A stretch of 64,000 bases of DNA from Mycobacterium bohemicum DSM 44277 (GCF_001053185.1 NZ_CSTD01000003.1:466335-530334); one strand, 5' to 3'. Numbered from the stretch's first letter, positions 17,558 through 27,156 are shown. Numbers and translations are program-made. The notes: generated from the sequence alone by a model not told the origin.

Positions 17558-20483
17558 GTGGGGATGCGGCCCACCGCACGGATGCCCAAGCTGACTCGGC
17601 GTAGCCGGGTTCTGATCCTCGTCGCGCTCGGTGTGATCGCTTTGCTGCTCGCGGGCCCGCGGCTGATCGACGCCTACGTCGACTGGCTGTGGTTCGGCGA
17701 GCTCGGGTACCGCTCGGTGTTCACCACCGTGCTGGTCACCCGCATGGTGGTGTTCCTGGTCGCCGGCCTGCTGGTGGGCGGCATCGTGTTCGGCGGGCTG
17801 GCGCTGGCCTACCGCACCCGGCCGGTGTTCGTCCCGAGTAACGACAACGACCCGGTGGCGCGCTATCGCACCGTCGTCATGTCCCGGCTGCGGGTCGTGG
17901 GCGTCGGGGTGCCGGTCGCGATCGGTCTGCTGGCCGGGATCATCGCCCAGAGCTACTGGGTGCGGGTCCAATTGTTCCTGCACGGCTCGGATTTCGGCAT
18001 CCGGGACCCGCAGTTCGGCAAGGATCTCGGCTTCTACGCGTTCGAGCTGCCCTTCTACCGCCTGCTGCTGAGCTACCTGTTTGTGGCCGTGTTTTTGGCA
18101 TTCGTGGGGAACGTGTTGGCGCACTACCTGTTTGGCGGCATCCGGTTGTCCGGGCGCACGGGCGTGCTGAGCCGTTCGGCGCGGGTCCAGCTGGTCGGTC
18201 TCGTCGGGTTGCTGGTGTTGCTCAAGGCGGTTGCCTACTGGCTGGACCGCTACGAGCTGCTGTCGCACACCCGGGGCGGCAAGCCGTTCACGGGCGCGGG
18301 CTACACCGACATCAACGCCGTGCTTCCCGCCAAGCTGATTCTGATGGCGATCGCGCTGATCTGCGTGGCCGCCGTCTTCTCGGCAATCGTCTTCCGGGAC
18401 TTGCGCATTCCGGCTATCGGGCTGGTGCTGCTCCTGCTGTCGTCGATGATCGTGGGCGCGGGGTGGCCGTTGATCGTCGAGCAGCTCATCGTCAAACCGG
18501 ACGCGCAGCGCAAGGAGAGCGAGTACATCAGCCGCAGCATCGCCGCGACGCGGCAGGCCTACGGCCTGACCGACGACGTGGTGACCTACCGCAACTACAC
18601 CGGTGACGCGCCGGCCAACGCGCAGCAGGTCGCGACCGACCGGGCGACGACGTCGAACATCCGGCTGCTGGACCCCACGATCGTCAGCCCGGCGTTCACG
18701 CAGTTCGAGCAGGGCAAGAACTTCTACTACTTCCCCGACCAGCTCTCCATCGACCGCTACCGCGACCGCAACGGCGCGCTGCGCGACTACGTCGTGGCCG
18801 CCCGTGAGCTCAATCCCGACCGGTTGATCGAGAACCAGCGGGACTGGATCAACCGGCACACCGTCTACACCCACGGCAACGGGTTCATCGCGTCGCCGGC
18901 CAACACGGTGCGCGGTATCGCCAACGACCCCAACCAAAACGGCGGCTATCCGGAGTTCTTGACCAACGTCGTCGGGGCCAACGGCACCGTGGTCTCCGAG
19001 GGGCCGGCGCCGCTGGACCAGCCCCGCGTGTACTTCGGCCCGGTGATCGCCAATACGCCCGCCGACTACGCGATCGTCGGAAAGAGCGGCGACGACCGCG
19101 AATACGACTACGAGACCAACACCGAGACCAAGCGGTACACCTACACCGGTAGTGGGGGCGTCCCGATCGGCAGCTGGCTGTCGCGCAGCGTGTTCGCCGC
19201 GAAGTTCGCCGAGCGAAACTTCTTGTTTTCCAGCGTGATCGGCAACAACAGCCGGATCCTGTTCAACCGCGACCCCGCCCGGCGGGTCGAGGCGGTGGCG
19301 CCGTGGCTGACCACCGACAGCGCGGTGTATCCGGCGATCGTGAACAAGCGCCTGGTGTGGATTATCGACGGCTACACCACGTTGGACAACTACCCCTATT
19401 CCGAGCTCACCTCGTTGTCGTCGGCCACGGCCGACTCCAACGAGGTGGCGTTCAACAAGCTGCAGCCCGACAAGCAGGTGTCCTACATCCGCAACTCGGT
19501 GAAGGCCACCGTCGACGCCTACGACGGCACCGTCACGCTGTATCAGCAGGACGAACAGGACCCGGTGCTCAAGGCCTGGATGCAGGTCTTTCCCGGAACG
19601 GTCAAGCCCAAGAGCGACATCAGCCCCGAGCTGGCCGAGCACCTGCGCTACCCCGAGGACCTGTTCAAGGTGCAGCGGATGCTGCTGGCCAAGTACCACG
19701 TCAACGACCCGGGGACGTTCTTCACGTCGTCGGACTTCTGGGACGTGCCCCTGGATCCCAACCCGACGGCCAGCAGCTACCAGCCGCCCTATTACATCGT
19801 GGCGAAAAACATTCTCAAGAACGACAATTCGGCGTCGTATCAGCTGACCAGCGCGATGAACCGGTTCAAGCGCGACTTCCTGGCCGCCTACATCAGCGCC
19901 AGCTCCGACCCGGCGACGTACGGCAAGATCACCGTGTTGACCATCCCGGGCAACGTCAACGGCCCGAAGCTGGCCAATAACGCCATCACCACCGACCCCG
20001 CGGTGTCCCAGGACCTCGGCGTGATCGGGCGAGACAACCAGAACCGCATCCGGTGGGGCAACCTGCTGACGCTGCCGGTCGGCCAGGGCGGCCTGCTCTA
20101 CGTCGAACCCGTCTACGCGTCCCCGGGTGCCAGCGACGCCGCGTCGTCGTATCCCCGCCTGATCCGGGTGGCGATGATGTACAACGACAAGATCGGTTAC
20201 GGCCCAACGGTTTCCGATGCACTGACCGGCCTGTTCGGGCCGGGTGCGGGTGCGGCCGCCACGGGGATTGTGCCCACCGACGCCGGCGGTGTAAAAGAGA
20301 CAGGTCCCGCCGGTGCCCGACGGGTCGGTGACGCTGTCCCCGGCCAAGGCCGCCGCCCTGCAGGACATCCAGGCGGCCATCGGCGCGGCGAAGGACGCCC
20401 AGAAGAAGGGCGATTTCGCCGCCTACGGCGCCGCGCTGCAGCGCCTGGACGACGCGATCAACAAGTACAACGCCGCCAAGTAG
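17558..20483 (+). CDS. UPF0182 large membrane protein, C-terminus frameshifted
   Basis: Corresponds to Rv3193c (UPF0182), normally near 990 residues. Seven or so N-terminal membrane segments lie within the first 310 residues, followed by a large domain presumably outside the membrane. The GTG start at 17558 has AGGAG about 10 bases before it. In one frame the family sequence runs to [15 protein letters not shown] (near 20305). The expected tail ([16 protein letters not shown] through INKYNAAK, stop 20481-20483) is present but in another frame. The proline-rich linker that normally joins them is missing. Translated as written, the protein would instead end at 20608 with an Arg-rich nonsense tail. 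Either a small deletion or a sequencing gap in the Pro-rich linker explains this. Confidence 0.85.
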
Positions 20484-20609
20484 GGTCTCGGCCTTTTCGG
20501 CGGCCGAAGCCGGGATGGCAAACGCGGCGGGCTCGGATATTTGCCCGCCTGCGCCTACTATTGCGCTGTCGTGGGTATTACCCAGAGGCCTCCCACGAAA
20601 GGGCCTGAC

Positions 20610-20834
20610 ATGTTGCACTCGGTGATCTTGGCGAGTTCGGATCCGCTCGCGGCGGGGTTGATACTCCGCGGAATCAAGGGAATTTTCGTCGCCATCGGGA
20701 GCGTGATCGCCGCGATTGTGTGCGGCATCATCGCGATGATGAAGGGCCGCAATCCGCTGGGCTGGGGAATTCTCGGGCTGTTCTTCTCCATCCTGACGTT
20801 GATCGTCATCATCGTCATCCCCAGCAAAAAGTGA
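20610..20834 (+). CDS. Small membrane protein
   Basis: The 74-residue protein has two hydrophobic stretches: about residues 14-44 with a short break, and 48-70 (GWGILGLFFSILTLIVIIVI). It ends in a positively charged PSKK, so it is likely a two-pass membrane protein. A ribosome site (GAAAGGG) precedes the ATG. No family was recognised. It sits between the UPF0182 gene and a regulator remnant. Confidence 0.6.
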   Translation: MLHSVILASSDPLAAGLILRGIKGIFVAIGSVIAAIVCGIIAMMKGRNPLGWGILGLFFSILTLIVIIVIPSKK

Positions 20835-20889
20835 CGCCCGGGGCGTAACCGCGTCATACCGCGCGGATCAGGTTCCGCCTCGAGTCGCC

Positions 20890-21480
20890 TCAGGATGCTT
20901 TGGCGGTGTCCGACGACGGGCGGCCGCCGATGAGGTCGCTGACCACGCGCCGGGAGACGCCGTATTCGCGCAGGACTTGGCCGATTCGACGGGCATCCGC
21001 GCTGGCACCGCAGCGCATGAAGGTGTCGAAGGCGGTGCTGAGCTGGTCGATGCCCGCGCGGGTCCGACCCGCCCGCGTCAGTGCGCTGCCGGCATCTTCA
21101 GCCGCGGCGGCGTGCAGGAGCGGACGGGACACCGGGCCCTCCGGCGGTATACGCGTCACGGGCATGGACGGTGACCTCACGCACCAGCGAGCGGTCGTCG
21201 GTGTGTAGCGCCACCCGGGCCAACGTCATCAGGCCTATCCGGCCCCCGATGCGGCTCCAGGTCATCCGCTCCCGCTTGGGCAGCGATTCGACGGCGCGGC
21301 GCGCCGCTTCCAACCGCCCGGCGGCCAGGTCGACTTGCGCCCGCATTTGGGTGAGCAGCTGGAGCGCCATCTGATTGCGTTGTGCGGCAGCACGTTCTGA
21401 GCCTTCGGACACAATCGTCGTCGCCTCGTCGAGGCTACCCCGGGTGATGAGGATGATGGCGCGGTTCACCGCGGCGAAGT
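20890..21480 (-). pseudogene. Remnant of a large LuxR/AAA-type regulator
   Basis: Two overlapping minus-strand pieces in different frames (about 21469-21098 and 21180-20890) carry alpha-helical repeat sequence such as ALQLLTQMRAQVDLAAGRLE and AFDTFMRCGASADARRIGQV. This resembles the stretch before the LuxR HTH in large mycobacterial ATPase-LuxR regulators. Neither the ATPase part nor the HTH is present and the two parts are shifted in frame near 21120. It is read as a truncated, decayed gene. Assignment to the family is from general resemblance only. Confidence 0.5.
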
Positions 21481-21804
21481 GTTGTATGGCGGGGGGTCCG
21501 CGGCCCGGGTGAGGGCCGCGAGGCGACGAGTAGGTGCGAACGACACAGTCCGGCTGTGGAGCCGGCGTGTAGACAACGGTGACCGACCGACGTGCCGCCG
21601 GGCTATCGCACGGCTGGTGATCTTCAAGCCGCAGTCATGCGAGGGTTAGGGGGGCGTCGAATCGCCACCGGTGCCCGCGGCGGCACGAGTTTGACCGCCG
21701 CGGTCAACGACGCGCTCGCCGCCACGGCATGCCTGATGACACCTGGTCGGACGAAGCCCGATTTGGTCGCCGTGACAGGCGTTCGGTAACCTGGCATTCA
21801 CCAA
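21481..21804. other. Intergenic stretch before tRNA-Met
   Basis: About 320 bases with no convincing gene. The only open frame (21592-21789) is 65 codons with no recognisable feature or ribosome site. The right end holds the tRNA promoter listed separately. The rest may be debris from the same event that truncated the regulator gene. Confidence 0.5.
21763..21792 (+). promoter_or_regulatory. Putative promoter of the initiator tRNA gene
   Basis: TTGGTC (21763-21768) and TAACCT (21787-21792) are separated by 18 bases, and the tRNA begins 12 bases after the -10. The spacing suits a housekeeping sigma-A promoter. Confidence 0.5.
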
Positions 21805-21881
21805 CGCGGGGTGGAGCAGCTCGGTAGCTCGCTGGGCTCATAACCCAGAGGTCGCAGGTTCGAATCCTGTCCCCGCTACCA
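21805..21881 (+). tRNA. tRNA-Met (initiator), anticodon CAT
   Basis: A 77-base cloverleaf with encoded CCA. The acceptor CGCGGGG pairs with CCCCGC except at the first position (C1 opposite T72). A mismatch there is a hallmark of initiator tRNA. The anticodon stem CTGGG/CCCAG has the three consecutive G-C pairs that also mark initiators, the loop is CTCATAA, and the T-arm is GTTCGAATC. The last 15 bases are repeated at 23191-23205 beyond the insertion element, so the gene was regenerated rather than destroyed. Confidence 0.95.
21867..21881 (+). repeat. 15-bp direct repeat, left copy (tRNA 3' end)
   Basis: CTGTCCCCGCTACCA forms the tRNA 3' end here and recurs at 23191-23205. The two copies directly abut the element ends, so they are read as the target-site duplication of the IS481-family insertion. 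IS481 elements are known to make duplications of 4-15 bp. Confidence 0.8.
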
Positions 21882-23190
21882 TGTCGTGTCTCGGGACATC
21901 GTTGACAGGTGTCCCGAGACATGGTTTACACCTATTGCTTGTTTTCGGGGCTGTTTCCGCATTTGACGCCGCGTGGTTGGTAGTCGCGGGTGGGGTCGAG
22001 GACGAGTTTGCGGATGAGTGTTCCGGTGGTGCGGTCCAGGACGCGGATGTCGAGGTCGTCGATGAGCACGGTGACTTTGGTGCCGGTGCGGCGCTTGCCC
22101 AGGCCGATGTGGTGCAGGCGGCTGTTGTAGCGGATGGTGATGACGCCGGCGGCGTCGATGACATCGGTGCGCACGCGGCAGTGGGCGGGGATGACATAGC
22201 CGTTGGGGGTGGCTTTGGGTCGGTGGGTATAGGCCTGGGCCGGGGTGTGTCGGTCAAGGGCGCGGTGCGGTCGGCGCTGGTTGTAGTAGACGCGGAATTG
22301 GTCGCAGCGGTGTTGGAGTTCAGCGAGGGTGGCCGCGGGATGTGCAGTGAGCCATTTCTTTTGAGTTTGATGGAAGCGTTCCACTTTTCCGCAGGTCTGG
22401 GGATGGTAGGGCCGGCTGGTGAGGTAGTTGATGCCCAGTGTGCCCAGGGTGATCTCGAGGGCGGTGCGCCCACCGCGTCGGGGTGCTCCGGTGAAGATGG
22501 CGCCGTTGTCGGTCAGCACTGAGGCCGGTGGGCCATAGGTGGCAAAGGCGGTGGTGAAGGTTGTGGTGACGTCGGGGCCGCTGATCGTGCGCCGGGCCAG
22601 GCTGGCGATGGCTAGCCGGGAGTGGTCGTCGAGGATGTTGAGGATTTCGACGCCGCCGCCGTGAGCGAGGTGCCAGTGGGTGACGTCGGCTTGCCAGCAT
22701 TGGTTGGGCAGTTCGGCCTCAAAGCGTTTCCAGGAGGAGCGGGGCCGTTTGTGGGGTTGGGGTGTGACGAAGCCGCGGCGTTTGAGGATGCGCCAAATCG
22801 TGGACACCGCAGGCGTATGGGCGATGCTGGGGTCGGTGGCCAGATGGGTGGCGATGGTGTCAGCGCCGACATCGAGACCGCGTTTGGTCAGGGTCTTGCG
22901 TAACCGCACGATGCGGTCTTCGACGTCGGCGGGGGCGGCCCGGGGGGTGTGGTGTGGGCGTCGCGAGTGCGGCACAAAGGCCGCATCGCCGTCGGCTTCG
23001 TAGCGTTTGCACAGCTGTTGGACCCATTGGCGGGACAGGTCGTAGTCACGGGCGACTTCGCTTTTGCTGCGGCCCTCGACCGTCACGGCGGTGATGACCA
23101 GATGTGCCTTCGACATGGCTAACCTCCCTGACTTGCAGAGGTGTCAACTATGTCGCGAGACAGCTGCCAACTATGTCCTGGAATCAGACA
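21882..23190 (-). mobile_element. IS481-family insertion sequence, 1309 bp
   Basis: The element starts TGTC right after the tRNA CCA and ends GACA before the right direct repeat. Its terminal inverted repeats cover about 50 bases on each side (21882-21931 and 23141-23190) with 37 of 50 positions identical by hand alignment. It carries one complete transposase on the minus strand. Inside the left end, TCTCGGGACA (21889-21898) and TGTCCCGAGA (21910-21919) form a perfect 10-bp hairpin that could end tRNA transcription, since the native terminator was displaced to 23210. The copy looks intact and recent. Confidence 0.88.
21932..23116 (-). CDS. IS481-family transposase
   Basis: The 394-residue transposase begins with a helix-turn-helix (SEVARDYDLSRQWVQQL), continues with a second HTH-like region, and then an integrase (rve) core with the DDE triad: D in CWQADVTHW, D in LTDNGAIF, E in GKVERFHQT. 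The C-terminal 70 residues form the usual small beta domain. Length and architecture are complete for IS481. It starts at ATG 23116 inside the element, 75 bases from the right end. Confidence 0.95.
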   Translation of the reverse strand: MSKAHLVITAVTVEGRSKSEVARDYDLSRQWVQQLCKRYEADGDAAFVPHSRRPHHTPRAAPADVEDRIVRLRKTLTKRGLDVGADTIATHLATDPSIAHTPAVSTIWRILKRRGFVTPQPHKRPRSSWKRFEAELPNQCWQADVTHWHLAHGGGVEILNILDDHSRLAIASLARRTISGPDVTTTFTTAFATYGPPASVLTDNGAIFTGAPRRGGRTALEITLGTLGINYLTSRPYHPQTCGKVERFHQTQKKWLTAHPAATLAELQHRCDQFRVYYNQRRPHRALDRHTPAQAYTHRPKATPNGYVIPAHCRVRTDVIDAAGVITIRYNSRLHHIGLGKRRTGTKVTVLIDDLDIRVLDRTTGTLIRKLVLDPTRDYQPRGVKCGNSPENKQ

Positions 23191-23205
23191 CTGTCCCCGC
23201 TACCA
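23191..23205 (+). repeat. 15-bp direct repeat, right copy
   Basis: Exact copy of the tRNA 3' end (CTGTCCCCGCTACCA) immediately right of the element. What follows, GGTGAAATGG and the hairpin, is the original downstream flank of the tRNA. This shows the pre-insertion order tRNA then terminator. Confidence 0.8.
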
Positions 23206-23560
23206 GGTGAAATGGCTCCCGGAGGAGACTCCGGGGGCCATTTTCATGCCACTTGGGGCCACATTGTCGGAACAGCAGCCTTACGAACCGGTTGATTTGC
23301 GCCGCGATCTGACATAGGTGAAAGCGGTGGGCAGGGGCATCGCACCCAAGCGCGTCGATCAGCGCTGTCGGGCGTCGTTGTCGTCTCCGACGAGCTCGAC
23401 TAATGTCGCTCATCTCGGGTCCATGTTTCCAGTCGAGTCAAGTTCTTCCGAGGATGCGTTCGTGGCGACCGCCAGATGTCACAGCTGCTGTTTGATCCGG
23501 AATGGACAGATGCCGAAAGCCGTATATGGGCGCCTTCGGCTGTCGAGTTGAGGCGGCATC
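23206..23560. other. Intergenic stretch after the insertion element
   Basis: About 355 bases. Apart from the displaced tRNA terminator at the left end nothing was recognised: no gene with a ribosome site, no tRNA and no clear repeat. The promoter for the large gene at 23561 should lie here. Confidence 0.5.
23210..23244 (+). terminator. Original tRNA terminator, displaced
   Basis: A 15-bp stem with one G-U pair (23210-23224 with 23229-23243), a GAGA loop, and a short T run (ATTTTC). It lies five bases after the right copy of the tRNA 3' end. It is the natural factor-independent terminator of the tRNA, now separated from it by the 1309-bp element. Confidence 0.75.
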
Positions 23561-26170
23561 GTGGGGATTTACGTCCGCAAGAGCGTCAAAGCCGGACCTT
23601 TTCGGTTCAACCTGAGCAAGTCCGGGATCGGGGTAAGTGCCGGCGTTCCTGGCTTTCGCGTCGGCACAGGTCCGCGCGGCAATTACGTCCACATGGGTCG
23701 CAATGGCGTCTATTACCGGGCCTCGCTGAACGGACACCACACGTCGTCATCGCCGCGACAACAACACCCATCGCCGGCCGCGCCCCCAGCGTTTCGCCCC
23801 AGCGACGTCATCCTGCAGGACGTCACCGGTGCCGCTGCCACTACCTTGGAGCCCACCGGTCGAGGCGATCTGGTCGACCAGCTGAACGCGGCGGCCGCGC
23901 GTTTCGCCTGGTGGTGGCCCACGGCGATTTCGGTTCTGCTGCTGGGCCTGCTGACAATGCCATGGGGATTGCTCATCTGGTTTCTCGGCGGCGCTGGCTG
24001 CGTCTGGCTCTACCTCAATGACCAGGCACGACGCACGGTCGTTCTTTTCTACGACGTGAACGACGACGCTCAATCGTGGTTCGACTCCCTGGTAACCCAA
24101 TGGCGCTGGCTCACCGAGTCGCAGCGAGTTTGGCGAATCGTACAAGCCGGCGACGTGGTGGGAACCAACGCCTTCAAAACGAACTCCGGGGCCAGCACAC
24201 TGGTCAAGACGATCCCCGCGACAGCGGCCACATCGGTCCGGCACAAACAATTGGCGACGAACATCGCCGTACCCTCAATCACCGCCGGTAACTCTGCGAT
24301 CTACCTGCTGCCAGACCGGGTCTTGATTCGAGAGGGCAAGCGCTACAGCGACATCGACTACCAGGCACTGCGCACTTTTCACCAGAAGCAACGCTTCATC
24401 GAAAGGTCATCCCCTCCACGAGACGCCGCCCAAGTCGACACCACATGGCAGATCGTCAACGTCAAGGGCGGCCCGGACCGCCGCTACAAAAACAACAGGA
24501 TGCTCCCGATCATGCTGTACGGACGACTCCTCATCACTTCGGCAAGCGGCCTCTATTGGATCATCCAGATATCACGTGCCGACGCCGCCGAACCGCTTGC
24601 CCAGGTCATCTCAGCGGCGCCCGCACAACCCGATGAGCACACAGGACATGCGGCTGCACCGGCACAGCGCCAGCGGCCGACGCAATCCCAACCTCCTGCG
24701 GAGCGGCCGTCAGCCCCGCAGCGCGTATCCACTGCTCGGCGCCCGACCACAACGACCAGTTTCATCGAGCGTTCGCTACTGACGCGTGCCACTACCAAAT
24801 ACCTCGCAGCCGAGCAGGTCTTCACCGCAGTCGATCTGGAAACCACGGGTTTGTATCCCTCGGCGGATCGCATCGTGGAGATCGGACTAGTGAAGTTCCG
24901 CGGTGACGGAGAGGTTCTCGACGAATTCGCCACTTTGGTGAACAACCCCGGATCCTCGCCAGAGGCGAGAATGCACCACCAGATCGATGACACCGATCTC
25001 ATCGGCGCTCCAACGATCGATCACGTGCTCCCTGAGGCCTTCGCGTTTATGGCCGACACAGTTGTCGTCGCGCATAACCTCGACTTCGAAGCAGGGTTCC
25101 TTGCCTCGGCAGCACAACGGAACAGTGTCACGCTTCCGCGGCTGACCGGTGTGTGCATGCTTCAGGCGGCACGACGTCAACTCGATGGCCGCGCCTACAG
25201 CCTCATGTCGTTGTACAAGAGCGCCACCGGTCATTGGGCTGAGAACAATCACACTGCGCTGGGCGATGCCCGCGCCGTCCGTGAGGTTCTCCTGTGGATG
25301 CTACGAACTGCGCCGCAGCCGCTGCACCTCACTTCGGCGGCGATCGCCGCTCCAGTATCAGGTCCGGCGCCGCAGCCGTGCGCGATTAGTTGTCGGCCTG
25401 TGCCCATGACCGGAGCCTCGGTCGCTGCACTGCTGGAGTCCTTCCCGCAGTCGCCAACCCCACGGAGCGGCGACCCGGCCGAGATCGAGCGCTACCGGAC
25501 TTTGCTCGGTGAGTGCATCAAAGATGGACGACTCACCCCCGAAGAGGCCACCGCACTGTCAAGCCAAGCTCGGCGCACACGCCTCAACGGCACCCAGCTC
25601 CGTTCATTGCATTACGAAGTGTGGCGGTCGAAATACGGCGCCGATTCCCACAGGGACTGGACCAGCCTTGATCCAAATCATCGACGTGAGATGTGGTTGC
25701 TCGCCGACGAATTAGGGTTACAAGACCTGGCAAGTGAGATTGGCGCCGCAATCGAACAATGCACCGAATCACCGCCGCCGCCGCAAGCGCGCTACCTACG
25801 CGGGGTCCGAGTCGGCATCCTGGGTCACGGACCCGAATTCGACGAGTTGCGCGTATGTGCGGAGGACCACGGAGCAAGCATCGCGAAGAACATCACCAAG
25901 ACGGTGGCCTGGGTTACGACCACAACGCCCAGCGCAGACGACGCACCCCACCGTGCCGCACGCACCCACCAAATACCGATGCTGACCCCCGCGCTCGCAC
26001 GCCAGCGACTCGACGAAGCCATTCGCGACGCCGAGGCAAAAGCCTCAGAACGACAACGCGCCCTTGATGAATGGGCCGCCCAACGCCAAGCCCGCGAGGA
26101 ATATTGGCGACCAGCCTGGCGGCCTCATGAACTCGACTATGACCCAGATCCGAGACATGCTACCTATTAG
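23561..26170 (+). CDS. DUF4236 - membrane - DEDDh exonuclease - BRCT protein
   Basis: A rare 869-residue multidomain protein starting at GTG. Residues 1-55 are a DUF4236 domain (FRFNLSKSGIGVSAGVPGFR). About 115-150 is a tryptophan-rich membrane hairpin. About 200-340 is an unassigned domain (YLLPDRVLIREGKRYSDIDY). After a Pro/Gln-rich linker, about 420-590 is a DnaQ-type 3'-5' exonuclease with FTAVDLETTG, a mid aspartate (AHNLDFEAG) and HTALGDARAV, so the DEDDh residues are present. About 640-735 is helical and TerB-like (ECIKDGRLTPEEA). About 744-815 resembles a BRCT domain (RGVRVGILGHGPEFDELR). It lies in an accessory region and is visibly less GC-rich than the core. Function unknown; DNA degradation or checking at the membrane is inferred. 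Confidence 0.8.
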   Translation: MGIYVRKSVKAGPFRFNLSKSGIGVSAGVPGFRVGTGPRGNYVHMGRNGVYYRASLNGHHTSSSPRQQHPSPAAPPAFRPSDVILQDVTGAAATTLEPTGRGDLVDQLNAAAARFAWWWPTAISVLLLGLLTMPWGLLIWFLGGAGCVWLYLNDQARRTVVLFYDVNDDAQSWFDSLVTQWRWLTESQRVWRIVQAGDVVGTNAFKTNSGASTLVKTIPATAATSVRHKQLATNIAVPSITAGNSAIYLLPDRVLIREGKRYSDIDYQALRTFHQKQRFIERSSPPRDAAQVDTTWQIVNVKGGPDRRYKNNRMLPIMLYGRLLITSASGLYWIIQISRADAAEPLAQVISAAPAQPDEHTGHAAAPAQRQRPTQSQPPAERPSAPQRVSTARRPTTTTSFIERSLLTRATTKYLAAEQVFTAVDLETTGLYPSADRIVEIGLVKFRGDGEVLDEFATLVNNPGSSPEARMHHQIDDTDLIGAPTIDHVLPEAFAFMADTVVVAHNLDFEAGFLASAAQRNSVTLPRLTGVCMLQAARRQLDGRAYSLMSLYKSATGHWAENNHTALGDARAVREVLLWMLRTAPQPLHLTSAAIAAPVSGPAPQPCAISCRPVPMTGASVAALLESFPQSPTPRSGDPAEIERYRTLLGECIKDGRLTPEEATALSSQARRTRLNGTQLRSLHYEVWRSKYGADSHRDWTSLDPNHRREMWLLADELGLQDLASEIGAAIEQCTESPPPPQARYLRGVRVGILGHGPEFDELRVCAEDHGASIAKNITKTVAWVTTTTPSADDAPHRAARTHQIPMLTPALARQRLDEAIRDAEAKASERQRALDEWAAQRQAREEYWRPAWRPHELDYDPDPRHATY

Positions 26171-26210
26171 CAGGCAGCATCTTACTTACTCCGGTGCGCG
26201 CCGTTCTGTG

Positions 26211-27077
26211 TCAAACGTCAAGCCCTGCATTCTTCGCCGCATTCGCTGAAACCTTGTGCCGGTGCCGCGGTTTTCTTAGCTCTGGGTCCGCGAGCATGCG
26301 TTGCAGCTTGTCCGCGAGATCGACGTCGTTTATTCCAGGCCAAAGCTTTTCGGCCAGATCGAGCACAAGAACGCAGTCTTTGCATCCTGGAGCGCCGTTG
26401 GGTGCGTCGGATAGGTCGAAGATCTCCCTTGTCTTTGCCAACGCATCGTTCAATAGGTCATCATCGACCGGGATCTCGACGACGCGGGCTTGGAAACCCA
26501 TGACAAAGCCGTCTTCGCGACAGTTTCCGCAGTAATTGACGGTGTCTCCCTTGGTCGCGGGCTCCATATAGATGAGCGCCAGCCGAGATATCGGCGCGGG
26601 GCCGCACTCAGCTGCGATACGGGCATAAGCGTTGAGCTGCAGCGTGTAGCGCGGCATCAGCTTCTTGTTCTCAGCGTCGGTGAATCGCGCCGTTTTATAG
26701 TCGGCGATCAGCAAGGAACCGTCGGCGTACTCAAAGATCGCGTCGGCTACGCCGGTGAGGCGAATGCCGTACTTGGCATCGACGGTTTGAAACTGCGACC
26801 AGTGCCGCGGCGTCTGGTAGGCCACGATTGTCCCTAGCGGTGAGAGCCAGCCGGGCGGCACACCGTGGGCCTCGAACCACGAGTGAACAATGTCCTTGGT
26901 GTAGGAGTCGATCGAGCTGAAAATGCTTGGAAACATCTGAAACGGCAAGTGATGGTTCAGATGCAGCTTGACCCAGTAGCACCGCTCGCAAAGATCATCC
27001 ATGACGACTTCTCCGAGGCGGCTCGCGGAGATCCGGATCGTCTTCACAGGCCAACCGTGACGAGGACGTCGCTCCAT
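26211..27077 (-). CDS. PD-(D/E)XK nuclease with cysteine pairs
   Basis: The 288-residue protein has a RecB/Cas4-like nuclease core: GVADAIFEYADGS followed by LIADYKTARF gives the D and D-x-K catalytic set, and QLNAYARIA matches the late QxxxY motif. Cysteines occur as CERC (about residues 30-33), CGNC and CKDC. This recalls the iron-sulfur Cas4/AddB nucleases, though the spacing is not the classical one. Sequence begins with the ISASRL motif common at the front of such nucleases. It is convergent with the large exonuclease gene, 40 bases away tail to tail. No CRISPR array is near. Its partner and substrate are unknown. Confidence 0.75.
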   Translation of the reverse strand: MERRPRHGWPVKTIRISASRLGEVVMDDLCERCYWVKLHLNHHLPFQMFPSIFSSIDSYTKDIVHSWFEAHGVPPGWLSPLGTIVAYQTPRHWSQFQTVDAKYGIRLTGVADAIFEYADGSLLIADYKTARFTDAENKKLMPRYTLQLNAYARIAAECGPAPISRLALIYMEPATKGDTVNYCGNCREDGFVMGFQARVVEIPVDDDLLNDALAKTREIFDLSDAPNGAPGCKDCVLVLDLAEKLWPGINDVDLADKLQRMLADPELRKPRHRHKVSANAAKNAGLDV

Positions 27078-27156
27078 GTCAAGAGAAAGATTGCGCCGGG
27101 TTAAAGCAAGGGTTGGCCCCGGTCATCGTCTGATTCCGAGTCCCAGCCGGCATCTA

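Noticed and set aside
16352..20380. A 1342-codon open frame on the minus strand across the PDZ-Lon and UPF0182 genes
   Set aside because: It is a His/Arg/Gln-rich antisense shadow produced by the third-position GC bias of the real plus-strand genes; no domain or start signal supports it.
21592..21789. A 65-codon open frame before the tRNA
   Set aside because: No ribosome site and no recognisable feature, and it runs through the putative tRNA promoter.
21867..23205. Duplicated tRNA end considered as phage or island attachment sites
   Set aside because: The repeat copies abut exactly the inverted-repeat ends of a complete IS481 element, so a target duplication explains them without an integrase.
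26211..27077. PD-(D/E)XK protein considered as Cas4 of a CRISPR-Cas system
   Set aside because: No array, Cas1, Cas2 or effector is present in the window, and the cysteine spacing is not that of classical Cas4.
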